Of a stretch of 64,000 nucleotides of DNA, positions 1 to 9,506 are shown piece after piece (within the stretch, counting starts at the first letter, position 1; every line of letters starts with the position of its first letter). Position numbers and translations under genes: made by a program. The stretch covers positions 62,001-126,000 of the forward strand of contig NZ_JNAM01000005.1 of assembly GCF_000759975.1 (NCBI RefSeq), given 5' to 3'. This DNA is from Prochlorococcus marinus str. MIT 9302. Lineage in GTDB: Bacteria > Cyanobacteriota > Cyanobacteriia > PCC-6307 > Cyanobiaceae. The notes under the pieces are model-generated. The model worked only from the letters and a program-made list of their open reading frames with translations. It was not told where the DNA came from and made no database searches.

Positions 1-312
1 ATCACTAAATTCTTTTTGAGATTTTTGGGAGATTTCTTTTATTGCTTTCGCTTCAAAATTTGTAGAATTGCATAAAGATTCAAAAAGTATATCCAAATGT
101 TTATCGGGTTTGTAGCCTTTCGTTAATTCTCTGAATGTTTCCGTGAGACCAATACAAAAGAGATAATCTTGTTTAAATTCATTTTTATGATTTAAAAGAT
201 TGAGTTCGACAAGCATTTCATCAACTATTTTTTTATATAAGCCAGGAATAACGTAAGGGAATTGTTCATGAAATAACTTTTTGCTATCTGAAACAGTCAA
301 TTTTTCTTTCAA
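1..312 (-). CDS. thf1: Thylakoid formation protein Thf1/Psb29, N-terminal part (cut by window edge)
   Basis: The minus strand is open from a TTG codon at 312 to the window edge, giving the first 104 residues. The sequence runs MKEKLTVSDSKKLFHEQFPY, then VIPGLYKKIVDEMLVEL and DYLFCIGLTETFRELTKGY. I recognise this as the N-terminus of the Thf1/Psb29 family, a thylakoid-associated protein needed for normal photosystem II assembly and repair. In cyanobacteria Thf1 is reported to affect the level of FtsH proteases, and an ftsH gene lies about 0.7 kb away. The TTG start is chosen because the family begins at this point and no in-frame ATG lies closer. It is divergent from clpP. The C-terminal half is outside the window. 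Confidence 0.85.
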   Translation of the reverse strand, partial: MKEKLTVSDSKKLFHEQFPYVIPGLYKKIVDEMLVELNLLNHKNEFKQDYLFCIGLTETFRELTKGYKPDKHLDILFESLCNSTNFEAKAIKEISQKSQKEFSD

Positions 313-392
313 TTTTTTATATGTAAACCTTAATAAGGTTAGCGTATGTTGAATCAATATCGTTAGTATCTAATAAACAGATAAATATTATT

Positions 393-980
393 ATGATCCC
401 ATTGGTTTTAGAGGAATCTGGCGGTAGCGAAAGAGTCTTTGATATTTATTCAAGGTTATTAAGAGAGAGAATAATCTTTTTGGGAGAACAAGTTACTAGT
501 GAAACTGCTAACAGAATTGTTGCTCAATTACTATTCCTTGAAGCAGAGGACCCCGAAAAAGATATCTATATGTACATAAATTCACCAGGCGGATCCGTGT
601 ACGATGGTCTAGGTATCTTTGACACAATGCAACATGTTAAACCCGATATTCATACAGTTTGCGTTGGTTTGGCGGCTAGTATGGGTGCTTTTTTGTTGGC
701 TGCAGGGACTAAAGGTAAAAGAAGCAGCCTTAGGCATTCCAGAATAATGATTCATCAACCACTTGGAGGAGCCAGAGGTCAAGCCAGCGACATCAGAATT
801 CAGGCAGATGAAATTTTGTTCTTAAAGGAACGTCTTAATACTGAATTATCAGAAAGAACAGGTAAGGATTATGAAACTATTAAAGAGGATACTGATAGAG
901 ATTTTTATATGTCTCCGAATGAGGCGGTTGAGTATGGATTAATAGATCTAGTACTAGATAAGAAACCTATTAAAATTTAA
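393..980 (+). CDS. clpP: ATP-dependent Clp protease proteolytic subunit
   Basis: This is the serine peptidase core of the Clp protease, which forms heptameric rings and degrades proteins unfolded by a Clp ATPase. The 195 residues match the usual family length. The catalytic triad is intact: Ser96 in GLAASMGAF, His121 in RIMIHQP and Asp170 in DTDRDFYM, so this is an active ClpP and not a ClpR-type inactive paralogue. Cyanobacteria carry several clpP copies, and I cannot say from this sequence which numbered paralogue this is. The last 4 bp overlap the 3' end of the convergent ftsH gene. The ATG at 393 starts the protein directly at the conserved N-terminal region, without a long propeptide. 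Confidence 0.93.
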   Translation: MIPLVLEESGGSERVFDIYSRLLRERIIFLGEQVTSETANRIVAQLLFLEAEDPEKDIYMYINSPGGSVYDGLGIFDTMQHVKPDIHTVCVGLAASMGAFLLAAGTKGKRSSLRHSRIMIHQPLGGARGQASDIRIQADEILFLKERLNTELSERTGKDYETIKEDTDRDFYMSPNEAVEYGLIDLVLDKKPIKI

Positions 981-2890
981 CTTAATAGTTGAGGTGATCT
1001 CTCTTTCTTAGGAATGGTTGTGAATTTAGAAAGAATATTAGTAAATTCGTCACCATCTAATGTTTCTTTTTCTATTAGTAGATCTACAATTTTATCCATG
1101 GCTTCTCTATTTTTACTAACTATAGAATAGGTTTCTTTATAACATTCTTTAACCATTACTCTTACACTTTCGTCAATTTGTTTGGAGATTGAATCAGAAA
1201 TTTCACTTCTAGTCATTAGATCTCTACCCACAAAAACTTCTTGGTTGCCACCCTCTAAAGCTATTGGACCTAAATTACTCATTCCAAATCTAGTTACCAT
1301 TTGGCGTGCCATAGAAGCAACCTGTTGGAAATCACCTCCTGCACCAGTTGTAATTTCACCTTTTCCAAAAACAACATCCTCCGCAGCTCTTCCACCTAAT
1401 GCGCCCATTATCCTTGCTTTCAATTGAGCTCTGCTAACAAGGGTTTGTTCATCATCTGGAGTGAACCAAGTTAATCCCTTGGCTTGACCCCTTGGAATGA
1501 CAGTAACTTTTTGAACAGGATCATGCGCTTTAACTAGTGAACCAATAAGAGCATGACCAACTTCATGGTAAGCAATTAATCTTTTACTTCTTCCGTCTGT
1601 TAAAGGAGAACCCTCCATTCCTGCAACAATCCTATCTACGGAGTCATCGATTTCTGAAATACTTATAGAATCTTTCCTTCTCCTTGCAGTTAGGATTGCA
1701 GCTTCATTTAGTAGATTTGCTAAATCAGCTCCAGTAAAACCTGGAGTCCTTCTTGCGATGCTTTCTAGTGTTAAGTCCTTTTGAAGTTTCTTATTTCTGG
1801 CATGTACTTCGAGTATTGATAACCTTCCTTTGATATCTGGTGCGTCTACAGTAACCTGTCTATCAAATCTACCTGGTCTCATTAGTGCGGAATCTAAAAC
1901 ATCAGGTCTATTAGTAGCTGCAATTATTATTATTCCGCTATTTCCTTCGAATCCATCCATTTCAGTGAGCAATTGATTGAGAGTTTGTTCTCTCTCATCG
2001 TTACCTCCTCCAATACCAGCACCTCTTTGTCTTCCTACAGCATCAATTTCATCAATAAAAATTAAACAAGGACTATTTTCTTTGGCTCTTTTAAAAAGGT
2101 CTCTTACTCTACTTGCACCCACACCAACAAACATCTCAACAAATTCAGAACCTGATAATGAGAAGAATGGTACACCTGCTTCTCCAGCTATCGCCTTTGC
2201 TAAGAGAGTTTTGCCTGTTCCAGGAGGTCCCACTAATAAAACACCTTTAGGAATTCTTGCTCCAACAGAAGTAAATTTCTCTGGTTTTTTTAAAAAAGTG
2301 ACAACTTCTTGTAAGTCCTGTTTAGCTTCATTAACTCCTGCTACATCTTCAAAAACAACTCCTGTTTCAGCTTCCATTGCAAATCTTGCCTTTGTCTTTC
2401 CAAATTGCATTGCTTGACCAGGACCTCCTGGCATACCATTTGATCTCCTAGCTAATAAAATTAAACCTCCAATTAAAATAGCTGGGAAAAGTAAATTACC
2501 CAAAATTCCTAATGCAGGCGGGGCCGTTTTGACAGGATGTACATCAAAACTAATCCCCTCATTTTTTAAATTATTTATAAGTTCAGGGGTTAAGCCAGGA
2601 AGATCTACACGTAATCTTTGAACTTTATTATCTAAATCTGAATCGATTGTCTCTATAACTGCATTTCTACCGCCTTCAAAAATATCAACTGATGTAACCC
2701 TTCCTGATTTAATATAGTCTAAAAATCTACCATAACTAACTCTTGCTACCGCAGAATTTCTTGGCGCTATGGTGGTTCCATTTGATTTAAGTGAATCACC
2801 ATTGCTAGAGGATAAAAATTGGTAAGAAAGAGCAATTACTAAAACTATAGGTAAAGCCCATAAAATTATTGTTTTAAATTTCTGATTCAT
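977..2890 (-). CDS. ftsH: ATP-dependent zinc metalloprotease FtsH
   Basis: FtsH is a membrane-anchored AAA+ protease; in cyanobacteria it degrades damaged thylakoid proteins, including photosystem II D1. The protein is 637 residues long, normal for the family. Two membrane segments are visible, at about residues 7-25 and 128-147, with a lumenal or periplasmic domain between them. The AAA domain has Walker A GPPGTGKT at 221-228 and Walker B LIFIDEID at 276-283. The second region of homology contains MRPGRFDRQ. The zinc site HEVGH is at 442-446. There are several ftsH paralogues in cyanobacteria and I do not assign a number. The gene converges on clpP with a 4-bp overlap of coding ends. Confidence 0.95.
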   Translation of the reverse strand: MNQKFKTIILWALPIVLVIALSYQFLSSSNGDSLKSNGTTIAPRNSAVARVSYGRFLDYIKSGRVTSVDIFEGGRNAVIETIDSDLDNKVQRLRVDLPGLTPELINNLKNEGISFDVHPVKTAPPALGILGNLLFPAILIGGLILLARRSNGMPGGPGQAMQFGKTKARFAMEAETGVVFEDVAGVNEAKQDLQEVVTFLKKPEKFTSVGARIPKGVLLVGPPGTGKTLLAKAIAGEAGVPFFSLSGSEFVEMFVGVGASRVRDLFKRAKENSPCLIFIDEIDAVGRQRGAGIGGGNDEREQTLNQLLTEMDGFEGNSGIIIIAATNRPDVLDSALMRPGRFDRQVTVDAPDIKGRLSILEVHARNKKLQKDLTLESIARRTPGFTGADLANLLNEAAILTARRRKDSISISEIDDSVDRIVAGMEGSPLTDGRSKRLIAYHEVGHALIGSLVKAHDPVQKVTVIPRGQAKGLTWFTPDDEQTLVSRAQLKARIMGALGGRAAEDVVFGKGEITTGAGGDFQQVASMARQMVTRFGMSNLGPIALEGGNQEVFVGRDLMTRSEISDSISKQIDESVRVMVKECYKETYSIVSKNREAMDKIVDLLIEKETLDGDEFTNILSKFTTIPKKERSPQLLS

Positions 2891-2997
2891 AAATTTAATA
2901 TGAGTTAATTAATAGATTCTAGAATGTATCAGTTCATTTCGTTGATGTTTTCTCTAATTTTATGCTTATATTATCCTAGAAGGTATACGATTTATTG

Positions 2998-3207
2998 ATG
3001 AAATTTGAGATCAAAGATAAGGTTAAGTTGATTGCACCAGTATCCTACCTTAAGACTTCAGATAATATGCCAATGCTAAGACCACCTGATCTAGTCGCAA
3101 TTGATGAGATTGGAGAAATTATATCAATAAAATCTCCAGATACTTTGGAAGTAAAGTTTAGAAGAGGGGCATTTCTAATAGACATTGATAAGATTGAGAG
3201 AATCTAA
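2998..3207 (+). CDS. sipA: SipA-like regulatory protein (NblS-interacting, DUF3148)
   Basis: This is a small protein of 69 residues. The stretch YLKTSDNMPMLRPPDLV is close to the SipA family, in which PMPMLRPP is diagnostic. In Synechococcus elongatus and Synechocystis, SipA binds the sensor kinase NblS/Hik33 and modulates light and stress signalling. The end RGAFLIDIDKIE fits the SH3-like fold of the family. A TTG lies just before the ATG at 2998; I prefer the ATG because the family starts at MKFEIK. The gene is transcribed away from ftsH and ends one base before the convergent M16 peptidase gene. The family assignment is firm, but the role in this organism is inferred. Confidence 0.82.
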   Translation: MKFEIKDKVKLIAPVSYLKTSDNMPMLRPPDLVAIDEIGEIISIKSPDTLEVKFRRGAFLIDIDKIERI

Positions 3208-3208
3208 A

Positions 3209-4426
3209 CTAAAAGTTTTTGCTCCACCTAGTTTTAATTTCTAAACATAATTTTTTATTCCCAGATATACTCAAAAAAGGCTTCGAAAAGTATTTTTTAG
3301 TCAATTGAATGATATCTAACGAAGATATTTCTTCTATTTTTGAATTTAAATCGATCTCAGAAATAGGGGGTATACCATAACTAATTAATTGTATCTTTCG
3401 CTGTAAAATTTCATCTAAGGATTGATTGCCTAAAAGAAAAGAACCTTTTAATTTTTCTTTAGCTAAATATATCTCTTCATCATTCAACGGGTTTAAAAGT
3501 AAATTATTCCACAGCGATGATAAAAGTTCAAAAGCAAAAAGGGCATTTTTATTTGATACTGATAAATAAACTAAAAATGGCGCATTCCCACTTCTAACAG
3601 GATTAAAAACACCTAGATCGTAAGTGATGCCATTTTTTTCTCTAAAAATTTTAAATAAAGCAGCGCTCATTCCATAAGATAAATATGACTCCAAAACTTT
3701 AAGTGGCAAGTATTCACTACTTCTTCGCGAACAAGTTTGGTTCCCTATCATTATGATTGTTTGATTTGAATCATTATTGATGTAATCAAATCTATTATTA
3801 GAACCTAAATCGTAATTTATAGGTTTTGATTTTTCTTTTACGATTTCTTTTTTTAGTGTTCCTAAATTTTCTCCATTTATTAATGGATTATTTGAAATTA
3901 TATACTTTTCTCTACTTTTGAAATTTTTAAACTCACATAAAATATCTTCATATGAGATTTTTGAGACATCATTTGAATTGCCAATTGTATTGAAAGCATA
4001 AGGATGACTTAAGTAAACTATCTTTCTCCATTTTTCAAAACAAATATTGAATGGATTCTCCTTCTCTTTTTTAATAAAATCAATAGATGATTTTTTTACT
4101 TTTTTAAATTCAATTTCCGAGAGAATTGGCTTATTAATTATTAGTTCTAATAGAGGTAATAATTCGCTGAAATGTTCATTTAGGGATTTAATACTTATCG
4201 AAATACCATCTTCAAATACTTCTTGATTTAACTCTGCTCCATGAGATTCAATATACTCAGAAAGAACAAAATTATCAAAACCTTCACATCCTCTGGAGAG
4301 TAATGAACAAAGGATCTTATTTATACCTTTTTTGCTAATACTATCCATATCACTACCACCCTTAATCCAAATTGAAGCAGTTGAAAAATTTCTTTTTTTA
4401 TGATTTAAAAAATATTTTTTTAACAT
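3209..4426 (-). CDS. M16 family zinc peptidase-like protein, non-catalytic partner type
   Basis: This 405-residue protein has the two-domain M16 (insulinase/processing peptidase) layout. The C-terminal region GITYDLGVFNPVRSGNAPFL is a typical M16 C-domain stretch. The HxxEH zinc site is absent: the equivalent N-terminal position reads SKKGINKILCSLLSRG. It is therefore probably the inactive or substrate-holding partner, as the alpha subunit is in mitochondrial processing peptidase. Its ATG overlaps the end of the upstream active M16 gene by 7 bp, so the two are surely co-transcribed and perhaps translationally coupled. Substrate is unknown. Arg/Gly-rich sites typical of the alpha-subunit glycine loop were not examined in detail. 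Confidence 0.82.
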   Translation of the reverse strand: MLKKYFLNHKKRNFSTASIWIKGGSDMDSISKKGINKILCSLLSRGCEGFDNFVLSEYIESHGAELNQEVFEDGISISIKSLNEHFSELLPLLELIINKPILSEIEFKKVKKSSIDFIKKEKENPFNICFEKWRKIVYLSHPYAFNTIGNSNDVSKISYEDILCEFKNFKSREKYIISNNPLINGENLGTLKKEIVKEKSKPINYDLGSNNRFDYINNDSNQTIIMIGNQTCSRRSSEYLPLKVLESYLSYGMSAALFKIFREKNGITYDLGVFNPVRSGNAPFLVYLSVSNKNALFAFELLSSLWNNLLLNPLNDEEIYLAKEKLKGSFLLGNQSLDEILQRKIQLISYGIPPISEIDLNSKIEEISSLDIIQLTKKYFSKPFLSISGNKKLCLEIKTRWSKNF

Positions 4427-5685
4427 TTATTGGGGGATGCAATTAGTGTAAATTTATCTCCACGGATATATTTTGTGATCTTTTCGAAATTATCCAAGTT
4501 ACTCCAATACTTTAAATGACTTTCTAAATTATTGATTGAAGATTTTCTCCCCCAAAGAAGTTCATTACCAAAGAATGAAGAAAGCTGTGTAGATGTTTCT
4601 AAATTAAAGACATAATTGCTCTTAACAATATTTATAGCTTTTTTAATTTCATCCAAAGTAGAGGGTTTACAATCTGATATCTCATCTATTATTTTATTAA
4701 TTTTATTTTCTACTAAAGAAAGATCTTTGTTCTCACAACTTGCTTCTAAGATAAATAATCCGCCTAATTCACCTGCATTTACATCTACATATACTGATTC
4801 AACTAGATTATTGTCTTCTTTTAAAAATTTTACTAACCTGCTATTTCTTCCTACAGAAAGTATCGATGCTAATATCTCTAGTCCAATAATATTTTTTTGA
4901 TCATTAAGGTTTGGGATAAACCAAGCCATAAATATTCTTGAAAACTCTAAATTATCAAATTTAATTAACTCTCTACTATTCCTAATTTTTAAAGAAGATT
5001 TACTTTTTAAATTTATTGGATTTGGATCCTTGTAAATTGATTTTTTATTTATCCCAGATAGATCACTTTTTTCAAATATTTTATAAATATCTCCAGAGAG
5101 ATTTCCTGCAATTGCAATACAAATTTTTTCGTTAGTGTAATGTTTACTATGAAATTTCTCAAGGTCATTTACCTCCAGTTTTTTAATACTATGTTCAGTT
5201 CCCAAAATAGGATTAGCATAATTAGAACCTAGCCAAACCCTTTTTAAAAAGTAATTAAATAATTTTTCTTCAGGCTGATCATTTTGTTGTTTTATTTCAT
5301 CAATGACTACACCTTTTTCTTTTATAAATTCATTAGGATTAAAATCTGGAGAAACGACAATATTTGTCAAAAGAGCTAGTGATTCTCTAAAGTTAATTGG
5401 TGGTATGAGGACATGGTAATGTACATCATCATAACCCGTTGAAGCATTGCTTAATCCGCCTAGTGATTCAATCTTATGATCAAATTCGCCTGGCATTATT
5501 TTGTTAGACCCTTTAAAAATCATATGCTCTAGAAAATGAGCAGTGCCATTTTTATCAACTTCCTCAAATGAAGAACCTGCTTTGCACCAAATATCAATGC
5601 TTATAAGTGGCAATTCTTTATTATCCACAAAAACGCATTTAGTGTTGCTTGAATGGGTATAGTAGTTAACCTCTCCTACATTCAT
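4420..5685 (-). CDS. M16 family zinc metallopeptidase, catalytic partner
   Basis: This 421-residue protein is the catalytic member of the M16 pair. The inverted zinc motif HFLEH is at residues 50-54, followed about 75 residues later by the third-ligand region with VVIDEIKQQND. These are the signatures of the processing-peptidase/PqqL group. Family members cut peptides of varied length, often signal or transit peptide fragments, and the pair may clear peptides in the periplasm or cytoplasm. I see no clear signal peptide. The ATG at 5685 is followed closely by the first beta strand of the domain. It is the first gene of a two-gene operon and is divergent from pcyA. Confidence 0.88.
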   Translation of the reverse strand: MNVGEVNYYTHSSNTKCVFVDNKELPLISIDIWCKAGSSFEEVDKNGTAHFLEHMIFKGSNKIMPGEFDHKIESLGGLSNASTGYDDVHYHVLIPPINFRESLALLTNIVVSPDFNPNEFIKEKGVVIDEIKQQNDQPEEKLFNYFLKRVWLGSNYANPILGTEHSIKKLEVNDLEKFHSKHYTNEKICIAIAGNLSGDIYKIFEKSDLSGINKKSIYKDPNPINLKSKSSLKIRNSRELIKFDNLEFSRIFMAWFIPNLNDQKNIIGLEILASILSVGRNSRLVKFLKEDNNLVESVYVDVNAGELGGLFILEASCENKDLSLVENKINKIIDEISDCKPSTLDEIKKAINIVKSNYVFNLETSTQLSSFFGNELLWGRKSSINNLESHLKYWSNLDNFEKITKYIRGDKFTLIASPNKC

Positions 5686-5726
5686 TTAAATTCTCTCTTT
5701 AAACTCTATTTTGGTACTTTTTACTC

Positions 5727-6452
5727 TTGTTGTCTGAATCTTTAACTAAAACTAAATTAACAGATCCTCTTATTTTGGACTTGTTAAAAAATATCAGAGA
5801 GCATAGATCCACTCTTGAGAATCTTAAGTGTATTAATTTTGATCCAAATCTTTCTAATATAATATCCAATGAAATAGGTAAGGAACTATATATAGAAAAC
5901 GAATTTCATAAAGCAAAAGGATTTAGAAAATTACATATTGAAGTTGCAGAATTTTCAAAGAATCTTAAAATTTTACACTGCGTTTTTTTTCCTGATCCAA
6001 GGTTTGATATTCCAATTTTTGGAATGGATTTAGTGAAAATAAATGATATTGTTTCCGCGGCCATTGTTGATTTATCGCCGGCATCTCAAAATCAAGGTGT
6101 TAAATACGAAAAATTTCTTTCTAAAGTCGATAAAAGTTCTTTCACCTCATTAAGAGAGATTCCTAACTGGGGTGAGATATTTTCTGAAAATGTATTTTTT
6201 GCTTCTTTAAAAAGTAAATTTGAAAAAATTGATTTTTGCAGAGTTGTTGATGAATACCTCTCTATTTTGATCAAATTAAATAAGGAAGCTAAACCTGATT
6301 TTAAGGAGGAAATTATTCAAGAGAGAATAGATTATCAAAAGAATTATTGTGTGCAACAATTGAAAAACGAGAAAACTAGCATGGTTCTATTAAAATATTT
6401 TGATGAAAAATGGGTCAAAAATTATATGAAAACAGTACTCTTTGATTTTTAA
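5727..6452 (+). CDS. pcyA: Phycocyanobilin:ferredoxin oxidoreductase
   Basis: PcyA reduces biliverdin IXalpha by four electrons from ferredoxin to give phycocyanobilin. The 241-residue protein aligns by eye with the Synechocystis enzyme, whose essential residues are Glu76, His88 and Asp105. The same spacing is present here as Glu72 in LHIEVAE, His84 in ILHCVFFP and Asp101 in FGMDLV, so the enzyme looks active. The start is TTG at 5727; a second TTG follows at once and cannot be excluded. The stop codon directly abuts the next gene (devB-like), suggesting co-transcription. High-light Prochlorococcus has almost no phycobiliprotein, so the use of the bilin, perhaps in a photoreceptor, is an open question. 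Confidence 0.9.
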   Translation: MLSESLTKTKLTDPLILDLLKNIREHRSTLENLKCINFDPNLSNIISNEIGKELYIENEFHKAKGFRKLHIEVAEFSKNLKILHCVFFPDPRFDIPIFGMDLVKINDIVSAAIVDLSPASQNQGVKYEKFLSKVDKSSFTSLREIPNWGEIFSENVFFASLKSKFEKIDFCRVVDEYLSILIKLNKEAKPDFKEEIIQERIDYQKNYCVQQLKNEKTSMVLLKYFDEKWVKNYMKTVLFDF

Positions 6453-7367
6453 ATGAAATTTAGAACATTTAAAAAAAATTTTGTTTATTTATTATTATTT
6501 ACTCCATTATCTCTTGGAATTGTTTCCTGCTCTTTCAATAATAAATCTAGTTCCAAATTAAAAGAGGAAATAACTGCAGATTTCATACCGTCTATTACTG
6601 CTGTTGCTGCACTAGGCCAACTTTCCCCTTCTGGAGAGATTAGACAACTAGCAGCTCCGATAAGTCAGTTTGGTTCGTCCCCTAGAGTAATTGAAATTCT
6701 AGTAAATGAAGGAGAGTTTGTAAAAAAAGGCGATACCCTGGCTATTTTTGAAAACAAAGAAAAGTTAATTTCTGATCTTGAAAGGAATCAAAATCTAATT
6801 AATATTATTAACGATGAAATTGCCCTAAAGAAAGATCAAATTCAAAGGTATGAAATGGCTTTGACCAAAGATGCATATTCTTTCGTTCAGTTGTTGCAGA
6901 GAAAAGATGAATTATTAAAGTTGGAAAAACAAAAAATTAATTTCATCGGAGATCAGAAAAATATCAAGATAGATCTTTTTAATTCAAAACTAAGGAGCCC
7001 AATTGATGGATTTATACTTGGGATAAATACAAGAGTTGGTGAGAGGCCTAAAAATGAAGGAATCTTAGATATTGGTTCTAGTCAAAAGATGGAAGCTCTA
7101 ATAGAGGTTTATGAATCTGATATTGATAGAGTCTTCATCTCTCAGAATGTTGAATTGAGTAGTGAGAATGGAGGTTTTCAAAAAAATCTTAAAGGTAAAG
7201 TTATTAGGATAAGTCCTCAGGTAAAACAAAGAAAAGTTTTATCGACTGATCCAACTGGGGATGCTGATTCGCGAATTATCGAGGTACTAGTAAAACTAGA
7301 TCAAGACTCTATAGATAGAGTGCAAAATTATGCAGGAATGAAAGTGATTGCAAAATTTATTCCCTAA
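6453..7367 (+). CDS. DevB/HlyD-type membrane fusion lipoprotein of an ABC exporter
   Basis: This 304-residue protein is a periplasmic adaptor (membrane fusion protein). It starts with a basic N-terminus and a hydrophobic segment ending in the lipobox IVSC, so Cys26 is probably lipidated. Then come a biotinyl-lipoyl-like half (VNEGEFVKKGDTLAIF), a helical hairpin at about residues 105-165, the second lipoyl half (LRSPIDGFILGI) and a beta-barrel. It is most like DevB of the heterocyst glycolipid exporter. It is followed by a DevC-like permease with a TAATG overlap and a DevA-like ATPase, giving a complete DevBCA cassette that would also need a TolC-type outer membrane channel from elsewhere. 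The cargo here is unknown. Confidence 0.85.
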   Translation: MKFRTFKKNFVYLLLFTPLSLGIVSCSFNNKSSSKLKEEITADFIPSITAVAALGQLSPSGEIRQLAAPISQFGSSPRVIEILVNEGEFVKKGDTLAIFENKEKLISDLERNQNLINIINDEIALKKDQIQRYEMALTKDAYSFVQLLQRKDELLKLEKQKINFIGDQKNIKIDLFNSKLRSPIDGFILGINTRVGERPKNEGILDIGSSQKMEALIEVYESDIDRVFISQNVELSSENGGFQKNLKGKVIRISPQVKQRKVLSTDPTGDADSRIIEVLVKLDQDSIDRVQNYAGMKVIAKFIP

Positions 7368-8539
7368 TGAGTCTTTCTCTTTTTAAATTCAGAAAAATAC
7401 CATTAGCTTGGTTGTTATTAACTAGGCAACCATTGAGGTTGGTAGTTGCTATTGCAGGAATAAGTTTTGCAGGGATTTTGATGTTTATGCAGTTAGGTTT
7501 CAGAGATGGTTTATTTGATACCAGCGTAACTATTCATAAACTTTTAGATGCTGATCTGGTTTTAATAAGTCCCAGATCAAAAAGTTCTATAAGCATGAGT
7601 GGATTCCCAAAAAGAAGGTTGATTCAAACTCTTGCTGTGGATGATGTTGAAAAAACTGCTCCTGTCAATCTAAATTATTTGCTGTGGAGAAATCCTGAAA
7701 ATCTTAAAACTAGATCGATACTCGCATTAGGTTTTAATCCCTCCGATTCACTTCTTTTAGATGATGGATTCGCAAAGAAAGCTTATAAATTGAGAAATCC
7801 ATCAAGAGTTCTTTTTGACAAACTTTCTAGACCTGAATTTGGCCCAATTGAAGAATGGTTTTTATCGGATCAAAAAGTTGAAACTGAGGTTGCTGGGAAA
7901 AGAGTAATTGTCGAGGGTCTTGTAGAGTTGGGCCCATCTTTCGGTGCGGATGGTAATTTGATAACTAGCCGAGAGACCTTTTTAAGACTTTTTCCAGCAA
8001 ATCCCCCTGGAAGTATAGAAATTGGTTTAGTAAAGCTTAAAAAAGGATCTGATCCTGAATTGATTTCAAGAATTTTAAGTAACTCACTCCCAAATGATGT
8101 TCGAGTTCTTACAAAAAATCAATTTATAGAATTTGAAAAGAATTATTGGAAAAATAGCACTGCAATAGGTTTTATATTTAGCTTGGGAGCTTTGATGGGT
8201 TTCGTTGTAGGATGCGTGGTCGTTTATCAAATTCTTTATAGTGACGTTACAGACCACCTCCCAGAGTACGCTACCTTGTTGGCGATGGGTTATAGACTTA
8301 AGTCTCTTTTCTTTGTTGTAGCTAGAGAGGGGTTTTTGTTAGCATTGTTTGGTTATTTACCTGCTTATTTCTCTGGTCAGATACTTTACTCAGTCATAAG
8401 AAATTCTACTAAACTCCCAATAGTAATGGATGCAGATAAAACGATTTTAATTTTCGTATTAGTTTTAGTTATGTGTATGGGCTCTGCTGCTATTGCTATG
8501 CGTAAATTAGTTGATGCCGATCCTGCTGAAATTTTCTAA
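7367..8539 (+). CDS. DevC-type ABC exporter permease
   Basis: This 390-residue inner-membrane permease belongs to the MacB/FtsX-like group. It has a first membrane helix at about residues 25-48, a large periplasmic domain, and three C-terminal helices (about 265-290, 310-335 and 360-380). The sequence between the second and third C-terminal helices, YATLLAMGYRLKSLF, is typical of DevC. Its ATG overlaps the devB-like stop by one base. In Anabaena DevBCA exports heterocyst glycolipids; relatives occur in many cyanobacteria that form no heterocysts, so the function here must differ. Exported lipid or peptide is a reasonable guess but is not shown. Confidence 0.87.
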   Translation: MSLSLFKFRKIPLAWLLLTRQPLRLVVAIAGISFAGILMFMQLGFRDGLFDTSVTIHKLLDADLVLISPRSKSSISMSGFPKRRLIQTLAVDDVEKTAPVNLNYLLWRNPENLKTRSILALGFNPSDSLLLDDGFAKKAYKLRNPSRVLFDKLSRPEFGPIEEWFLSDQKVETEVAGKRVIVEGLVELGPSFGADGNLITSRETFLRLFPANPPGSIEIGLVKLKKGSDPELISRILSNSLPNDVRVLTKNQFIEFEKNYWKNSTAIGFIFSLGALMGFVVGCVVVYQILYSDVTDHLPEYATLLAMGYRLKSLFFVVAREGFLLALFGYLPAYFSGQILYSVIRNSTKLPIVMDADKTILIFVLVLVMCMGSAAIAMRKLVDADPAEIF

Positions 8540-8551
8540 TAATTTAATTAA

Positions 8552-9277
8552 ATGGCTAAAGCTAATAAATCAAAAAATATTTACAATTTAAAAACAGTCT
8601 CAATAAATAATTTAAGTCACTTTTATGGAAAAAATGAAAATAAAAAACAAGTTCTTAATGATGTTAATTTAAATATTGATAAGGGAGAATTGGTTCTTTT
8701 AAAAGGACCTTCAGGATGCGGTAAAACAACTCTCTTAACCTTAATAGGTGCTTTGAGAACCTGTCAAAGTGGAGATTTAACTGTATTAAATAATCAACTG
8801 AATGGAGCATCAAGAAAAACGCGACAGATTCTTAGAAGAAGTATTGGTATGATTTTTCAAGGTCATAATCTGTTGAGATGTTTAACAGCTGAACAAAATG
8901 TTCAAATGGGTGCCGATTTAATAAAAGGTTTAACATATTTGCAGAGGCGTGAAATAGCACGAAATTGGTTGTCAGCAGTAGGATTAGAAGAACATCATAA
9001 AAAGTTACCCAATGATTTGTCTGGTGGACAGAAACAGAGAGTAGCAATTGCTCGAGCTTTATCTGCTAATCCAAAACTTTTACTAGCTGATGAGCCAACT
9101 TCTGCTTTAGATAGTGTCACAGGAAGGGAAATAGTCACTCTTTTAAGAAAATTAGCAAAAGAGCAAAATTGTTCTGTACTTATGGTTACTCACGATCCCA
9201 GAATTTCTGATATGGCGGATAGGATATTAAATATGGAAGATGGTAAAATATTTAGTGCTCATAGTGAGCTAATATAG
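8552..9277 (+). CDS. DevA-type ABC exporter ATP-binding protein
   Basis: This 241-residue ATPase completes the DevBCA-like cassette. It shows Walker A GPSGCGKTT, a Q-loop in MIFQGHNLL, the signature LSGGQKQR, Walker B LLLADEPTS and the switch histidine in MVTHDPR. Family relatives are DevA, MacB and LolD, which power export or lipid extraction without transporting through the membrane in the classical way. The ATG lies 12 bp after the permease stop. The poorly conserved first 20 residues, rich in Lys and Asn, are an extension before the nucleotide-binding domain. The assignment to DevA rather than LolD rests mainly on the neighbouring devB- and devC-like genes. Confidence 0.9.
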   Translation: MAKANKSKNIYNLKTVSINNLSHFYGKNENKKQVLNDVNLNIDKGELVLLKGPSGCGKTTLLTLIGALRTCQSGDLTVLNNQLNGASRKTRQILRRSIGMIFQGHNLLRCLTAEQNVQMGADLIKGLTYLQRREIARNWLSAVGLEEHHKKLPNDLSGGQKQRVAIARALSANPKLLLADEPTSALDSVTGREIVTLLRKLAKEQNCSVLMVTHDPRISDMADRILNMEDGKIFSAHSELI

Positions 9278-9295
9278 TTAAAAGTTTAAAATTTC

Positions 9296-9445
9296 ATGTC
9301 AAAGAGAAGGAATCTTAAAAAAGAAAAGCAGGAACGTAATCGAGCATATGCTAGAAAGTTCAAAAAAAGGAAATTAAGAACTGACGGTAGACCTGAAGGT
9401 GGCAACGTTACAGGCACAGCAAATAATGGCGGGGCAGCTGATTAG
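9296..9445 (+). CDS. Small highly basic conserved-type protein (49 aa)
   Basis: This short gene encodes 49 residues. The N-terminal half is extremely basic (MSKRRNLKKEKQERNRAYAR, then KFKKRKLR) and the C-terminal third is neutral, Gly/Asn-rich and ends in GGAAD. It has an ATG start, lies 18 bp after the devA-like stop, and is followed by the glycosyltransferase gene. The strongly biased composition and clean start suggest a real gene. The basic helix could bind RNA, the ribosome or DNA, but nothing in the sequence proves it. I recall similar small proteins annotated as hypothetical in marine picocyanobacteria, but have not searched. No membrane segment is present. Confidence 0.72.
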   Translation: MSKRRNLKKEKQERNRAYARKFKKRKLRTDGRPEGGNVTGTANNGGAAD

Positions 9446-9506
9446 GAAATATCTTTTATTTTTATCTTCTTGGAGTCCTTTTTTAAAGCATATTTGAAGC
9501 TTGATT

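Noticed and set aside
1182-2417. Two plus-strand open frames inside ftsH
   Set aside because: They are antisense to a well-conserved FtsH coding sequence, show biased Ser/Pro/Thr composition typical of reverse-frame reading, and have no recognised domain.
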